DNA of 64,000 nt from Alloprevotella tannerae (GTDB taxonomy: Bacteria; Bacteroidota; Bacteroidia; Bacteroidales; Bacteroidaceae). The stretch lies in the NCBI GenBank assembly GCA_015259125.1, contig JABZGR010000001.1:124001-188000 (forward strand), read 5' to 3'. Shown here one piece after another: positions 60,536 through 64,000 of the stretch; position 1 is the first letter of the stretch, and every line of letters starts with the position of its first letter. A program made the position numbers and the translations under genes. The notes beneath the pieces are model-generated. The model searched no databases and was not told the DNA's origin. It saw only the letters and a list, made by a program, of their open reading frames with translations.

Positions 60536-60796
60536 CAACCAATTCACTCAATTAAGTCCTTTTATCATGAAAAATCGTTTCTGATTCAGCATCTGCCATT
60601 CGGCCGATTTTACCATCGATTGAGGTGCGCTGACGGACAACGATTTTTTCAGTCTCATCCGTCAGCCGATTGCTGCGGAGCGACTTAGGCAATGGCAGCA
60701 TCACAGATAAAATGCAGAAATCAGAAAAAACAAAAGCTGTTTGCCTACACGCAAGGACAAAATCTTTAAGCAATTCAAACGCAAACCATCAAAGTT

Positions 60797-61042
60797 ATGG
60801 AAGATATTGCACAGCAAACAAACGAAACTCAACAAGCTATGATAGAAGTAAAGGCTGAAAAAGGCGTAGCACACATTACCAACCAACAAAGCGCGGCTGA
60901 ATGGATACATATATATAATATGTCAGGACAATGTGTATATAAAGTGACGCTCAGTGCGCAATCTGAAATAACCATTCCCCTTGCTCAAGGTCGTTATGTC
61001 TTAAAGATGTCGACATCCGACGTTGAAATCAGCATCGAATGA
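60797..61042 (+). CDS. orphan T9SS-type C-terminal sorting domain protein
   Basis: This 81-residue protein is almost entirely a T9SS type A-like sorting domain: IEVKAEKGVAHITN, WIHIYNMSGQCVYKVTL and PLAQGRYVLKM follow the usual strand order. It lacks the signal peptide and passenger that such domains normally follow. The transcript likely starts near 60541, over 250 nt upstream, and the 5-codon frame MKNRF-stop at 60567 lies in another reading frame. It may be the last piece of a decayed cargo gene or a stand-alone small protein. A terminator follows directly. Confidence 0.55.
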   Translation: MEDIAQQTNETQQAMIEVKAEKGVAHITNQQSAAEWIHIYNMSGQCVYKVTLSAQSEITIPLAQGRYVLKMSTSDVEISIE

Positions 61043-61071
61043 GGCGCTAATGATGCATCAATGCGCCTTTT
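61042..61071 (+). terminator. terminator after the orphan sorting-domain gene
   Basis: AGGCGC / GCGCCT with internal TGATGCATCA pairing, then TTTT. Confidence 0.6.
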
Positions 61072-61282
61072 CCGTAAGCGCCCGCTTTTCTTCCGCTTTT
61101 TAAGACGGAAAAGGCTCTCTACACCAAGTTATTTTCGGTTTTACAGGTCTGAAAACAATCTACTTCAGCAACTATTTTCCCCCTTTTGCGCCGTTTCTGC
61201 GCCCTTTTCTTGCCGTCAAAATAAAGTTTGAGCGGATTTCAAACCTTATGGCTACGATTTTCTTCGTATCTTCGCTACGATT

Positions 61283-62323
61283 ATGCAAGAAGATACCTTC
61301 GACATACGCTCCCGACAAGTTTCACCCACGCCGCAAGAGCGTGATTTTGAAAACGCTTTGCGGCCGTTGCGCTTCGACGATTTTAGCGGACAGCAGAAAG
61401 TGGTCGATAATTTGCGCGTCTTCGTAGAAGCAGCCAAATATCGCGGCGAACCGCTCGACCATACTTTGCTCCACGGCCCGCCGGGCTTGGGTAAGACGAC
61501 CTTGGCCAATATTATTGCCAACGAGTTGGGCGTAGGTTTCAAACTGACTTCAGGTCCTGTGCTCGATAAGCCGGGCGATTTGGCCGGACTCTTAACAAGT
61601 CTTGAGCCTCACGACGTCTTGTTCATCGATGAGATACATCGGCTTCAGCCCGTCGTAGAAGAATATCTCTATTCGGCTATGGAAGATTACCGCATCGATA
61701 TTATGATCGACCGCGGTCCGGCTGCTCGCTCCATTCAGCTTGATTTGAATCCGTTTACATTGATTGGTGCGACAACGCGTAGCGGATTGCTGACCGCTCC
61801 TTTGCGGGCGCGCTTCGGCATCAACTTGCATTTAGAGTATTACGATGCACTGACCATCGGCAGCATTCTTATGCGCAGTGCCGGCATCTTGGGTGTGCCG
61901 CTCAAAGATGAGGCACGCAAGGAAATAGCCGGCCGCAGTCGCGGAACGCCGCGTATTGCCAATGCACTTTTACGCCGTGTACGCGACTTTGCACAAGTAA
62001 AGGGCACGGGAACGATTGATCCGGAAATCGCAAACTTTGCTTTGGAAGCACTCAACATCGACCGTTACGGCCTCGACGATACGGATAATAAGATCCTGCT
62101 GACGATTATCGACAAATTCAAAGGCGGACCTGTCGGCATAGGTACGATTGCCACGGCCATCGGTGAAGATCCGGGTACACTTGAAGAGGTTTACGAACCC
62201 TTCTTGATCAAAGAGGGCTTCATTCGCCGCACGCCGCGCGGACGTGAGGTCACTGAATTGGCTTTCAAGCATCTTAACCGTCCGCTGCCTCGCACGCAGC
62301 CGGAGCAACCCTCGCTTTTCTGA
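61283..62323 (+). CDS. ruvB: Holliday junction branch-migration helicase RuvB
   Basis: This 346-residue AAA+ motor drives branch migration with RuvA. Walker A is [12 protein letters not shown] (about 63-74), Walker B is [11 protein letters not shown], sensor 1 GATTRSGLL, and the arginine finger region is LRARFG. The C-terminal winged helix includes [15 protein letters not shown] and [16 protein letters not shown]. ruvA is not in the window. ybeY lies 91 nt downstream and may be co-transcribed. Confidence 0.95.
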   Translation: MQEDTFDIRSRQVSPTPQERDFENALRPLRFDDFSGQQKVVDNLRVFVEAAKYRGEPLDHTLLHGPPGLGKTTLANIIANELGVGFKLTSGPVLDKPGDLAGLLTSLEPHDVLFIDEIHRLQPVVEEYLYSAMEDYRIDIMIDRGPAARSIQLDLNPFTLIGATTRSGLLTAPLRARFGINLHLEYYDALTIGSILMRSAGILGVPLKDEARKEIAGRSRGTPRIANALLRRVRDFAQVKGTGTIDPEIANFALEALNIDRYGLDDTDNKILLTIIDKFKGGPVGIGTIATAIGEDPGTLEEVYEPFLIKEGFIRRTPRGREVTELAFKHLNRPLPRTQPEQPSLF

Positions 62324-62414
62324 ACGCAGCCGTCGGGAAAGGAAAATCGTTAATAGTATCATAGCAGAATCAACCGTGCTGCCACGTTGTGTAGCAACCA
62401 AACTATTAAAGCTG

Positions 62415-62834
62415 ATGATTTCTTACAATACCGTCAACGTAAACATGCCGCCCATCAAGCGCCGCAACAATACGGCTTGGGTGCGCCGCGTAGCCGCCAC
62501 TTACGGAAAAGAGGTCGGCGAGATCGCATATATTTTTTGCGACGATGAGAAAATATTAGAGGTCAACCAACAATATTTGAACCACGACTATTATACGGAC
62601 ATCATAACCTTTGATTATACGGAGGGAAACGTCTTGGGCGGCGACCTTTTCATCAGTTTGGACACCGTCCGAACCAATGCTGAGCAGCGTAACATCTCGT
62701 ATAGGGAAGAACTTGATCGGGTTATCATCCACGGCATCTTGCACCTTTGCGGCATCAACGACAAAGGCCCGGGCGAGCGCCAACTGATGGAAGCAGCGGA
62801 GAACAAAGCGCTCAACCTTCGCGATAAGGCTTAA
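62415..62834 (+). CDS. ybeY: endoribonuclease YbeY (rRNA maturation factor)
   Basis: This 139-residue UPF0054 protein processes rRNA ends. The metal motif H-G-x-L-H is present (HGILHLCGINDKGPGERQ), but where most members have a third His (GYDH) this protein has N-D-K, a variant I recall as common in Bacteroidetes. DYYTDIITFDY and GGDLFISLDTV are the other conserved blocks. Start 62415 (MISYNTVNV) is chosen; the frame extends upstream into ruvB without homology. Confidence 0.88.
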   Translation: MISYNTVNVNMPPIKRRNNTAWVRRVAATYGKEVGEIAYIFCDDEKILEVNQQYLNHDYYTDIITFDYTEGNVLGGDLFISLDTVRTNAEQRNISYREELDRVIIHGILHLCGINDKGPGERQLMEAAENKALNLRDKA

Positions 62835-62907
62835 AGCCGACTCAACTCGCTTTTTTTTAACGGACTACTATGCTTTCGATCCCTCCAGCAAGGATTAACG
62901 GCACGAT

Positions 62908-62954
62908 AAGCATAAACCTCGGTCAACACATCTTACCGGCGTTTATGCTTTTCT
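62908..62954. terminator. terminator after ybeY
   Basis: AAGCATAAAC (62908-62917) pairs with GTTTATGCTT (62941-62950), followed by TTTT. Confidence 0.65.
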
Positions 62955-63070
62955 GTATTTGAAAAAATAGTAAGGCCTATGATGAGGCTTACAGCTTTTC
63001 TTTTTCTTCCGAGTCATTATTTTTTGTGCGCTTTCCGGCCATCAAAAGGCCGAATATTTGACCGACGCGG

Positions 63071-63158
63071 TTTTTCATCACGATAACAAACCTTTATTGT
63101 CGTGAGATGAAGCTCTTTTTCTCACGAGCGCAAACCTTTTTCATCGTGAGGTAAAACA
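63071..63158. repeat. 22-nt intergenic repeat array D (4 units) beside the origin-like region
   Basis: Four units of 22 nt begin at 63071, 63093, 63115 and 63137. The cores alternate strictly: TCACGA, TCGTGA, TCACGA, TCGTGA. It is more diverged outside the cores than array B. It ends about 50 nt before the first DnaA box. Confidence 0.8.
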
Positions 63159-63210
63159 AAATAGTGGCTATTTGAGTGGCCGAAAAACGGATAGATCGTT
63201 GTCAGAAATC

Positions 63211-63658
63211 TGTGGATAAGTAGGTGGAAAACCCGTTGAAAAGACTTGTATAAAGGTTGGAAAAGCTACGGTTTCGGATGGTCTCAATGTGATTTCAGTT
63301 TTCCACAAATTAAAGCCGTTTTGCAGCACTTATCCATAGGATTTTGAGTGGTTTTTAACCGTACTTTTAACTTTTATTTTTCAACACTGAAAGTTATCCA
63401 CGGCTTGTGAATAAACCGGCAATCAATCTTCCGGAAATGCTTTTAAGAAAGGGATTCTTCAAAGGTTTTAATCTGTGGATAATAACGTGGATAAGTGAAA
63501 TAAAAATGTGGACAACGAAATAAGCAAATCCCAACGGAAAAATTTGTAAACAGTTTCCACAGTCTATCATGTACATCATAGTTTTATCTCTTTCTTTTTA
63601 AAAGAAAAAATAGAGAACATATATTGTTATATATGCGGGAAGAAATAACGGTGGATAA
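63211..63658. other. DnaA-box cluster, candidate replication origin (oriC)
   Basis: Boxes matching or close to TTATCCACA on either strand: TGTGGATAA 63211-63219 (perfect), TTATCCATA 63330-63338, TTATCCACG 63394-63402, TGTGGATAA 63474-63482 (perfect), CGTGGATAA 63486-63494, TGTGGACAA 63507-63515 and GGTGGATAA 63650-63658. An AT-rich tract (63590-63635) that could unwind lies between the last two. No gene occupies the 825 nt between ybeY and xerD. dnaA itself is not in the window. A DnaA-titration site is the main alternative. Confidence 0.65.
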
Positions 63659-63659
63659 G

Positions 63660-64000
63660 TCAATGCTTGTTGCGCGGAAAGTGGTCAAGGATCTGCTGCC
63701 GGATAAAGCGACGATCAATGTTGGTGTAGACCTGCGTCGTGGAGAGATCCGTATGGCCAAGCATCATCTGAATGGCTCTGAGGTTAGCGCCGCCTTCGAG
63801 CAAATGGGTGGCAAAGGTGTGGCGAAGCGTGTGCGGACTAATGTTTTTCGTGATGCCGGCTTCGGCTGCGTATATCTTTAAGTTGTAGAAGACGGTAATG
63901 CGCGATAAATGCTTGCCGCGGCGGGCACTTACAAAGACGTAATCTTCCTCGCCTTTTTTTATATTAATTTCGTGGCGGATAAGTAGCCAGTTTTTCAATT
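63660..64000 (-). CDS. xerD: tyrosine recombinase XerD, C-terminal part (partial)
   Basis: The frame is open to the right edge, so this is the last 113 or so codons of a gene that begins outside the window. It contains the catalytic [15 protein letters not shown] (His, Arg), the late His in [16 protein letters not shown] and the nucleophile Tyr, then the XerD-like ending [17 protein letters not shown]. XerC/XerD resolve chromosome dimers at dif. A phage integrase is less likely because the conserved terminal pattern and the host context fit XerD; XerC remains possible. Confidence 0.75.
   Translation of the reverse strand, partial: LKNWLLIRHEINIKKGEEDYVFVSARRGKHLSRITVFYNLKIYAAEAGITKNISPHTLRHTFATHLLEGGANLRAIQMMLGHTDLSTTQVYTNIDRRFIRQQILDHFPRNKH

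Noticed and set aside
63660..64000. Prophage integrase
   Set aside because: The partial tyrosine recombinase has the XerD-type C-terminus and is 51 kb from the prophage attachment site.

Overview
The window reads as a chromosomal segment of a Bacteroidales bacterium (Prevotellaceae/Porphyromonadaceae-like), with the tail-to-attachment-site end of a prophage at its left edge. The main pointers are promoters of the Bacteroidetes form (TAnnTTTG at -7, sometimes with TTTG about 20 nt upstream), a type IX secretion (T9SS) C-terminal sorting domain, a fimbrillin-like lipoprotein, a DUF5686 outer-membrane protein, HU-HIG histone-like proteins, inositol-phosphate synthase and class Ia ribonucleotide reductase. 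The host part is GC-richer than the phage structural part. I cannot name genus or species.

Layout. 1-12595: prophage end. Tail genes (tape-measure end, two Dit-like proteins, a 1266-aa tail-tip/fibre protein) are followed by a C-type-lectin-like putative receptor-binding protein, a lysis module (holin candidates, a broken amidase, DUF5675, a u-spanin-like lipoprotein), three small accessory genes and a probable small RNA. It ends at a 3' fragment of a tRNA, probably tRNA-Arg(CCU), which marks the attachment site. 12600-19200: exported protein, nrdA-nrdB, a SpoU-type RNA methyltransferase and a GT4 glycosyltransferase. 19174-27630: a fused IspD-like/LicD protein, an LtaS-like sulfatase, myo-inositol-phosphate synthase and a DUF5686 barrel. 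27825-36035: miaB, then a five-gene cassette (two HU-HIG proteins, holin-like protein, GH108 muramidase, u-spanin-like lipoprotein) with no phage structural genes nearby, then a CYTH protein, a 47-aa membrane protein, prfB and an acyl-CoA synthetase. 36449-43124: hcp with a CRP/FNR-type operator, a DUF3828-like protein, an M48 lipoprotein, and an aminotransferase/LicC-like cytidylyltransferase pair. 43693-56088: large secreted or surface proteins. 56290-60323: GT2, LicD, nadB, O-methyltransferase. 60528-64000: an orphan T9SS sorting domain, ruvB, ybeY, a DnaA-box cluster that looks like oriC, and the end of xerD.

Two families of short tandem repeats lie only between genes. One is a 22-nt unit at four loci (20899, 36449, 43311, 63071) whose core alternates between TCGTGA and its reverse complement TCACGA. 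The other is a 21-nt unit at two loci (29320, 38430). Headgroup and cell-surface chemistry recurs: two LicD domains, a LicC-like and an IspD-like cytidylyltransferase, inositol-phosphate synthase, an LtaS-like phosphotransferase and two glycosyltransferases. The observations most worth following are the non-prophage HU plus lysis cassette, the 22-nt repeat family, the hypervariable-looking lectin protein, the IspD-LicD fusion and the origin-like region.
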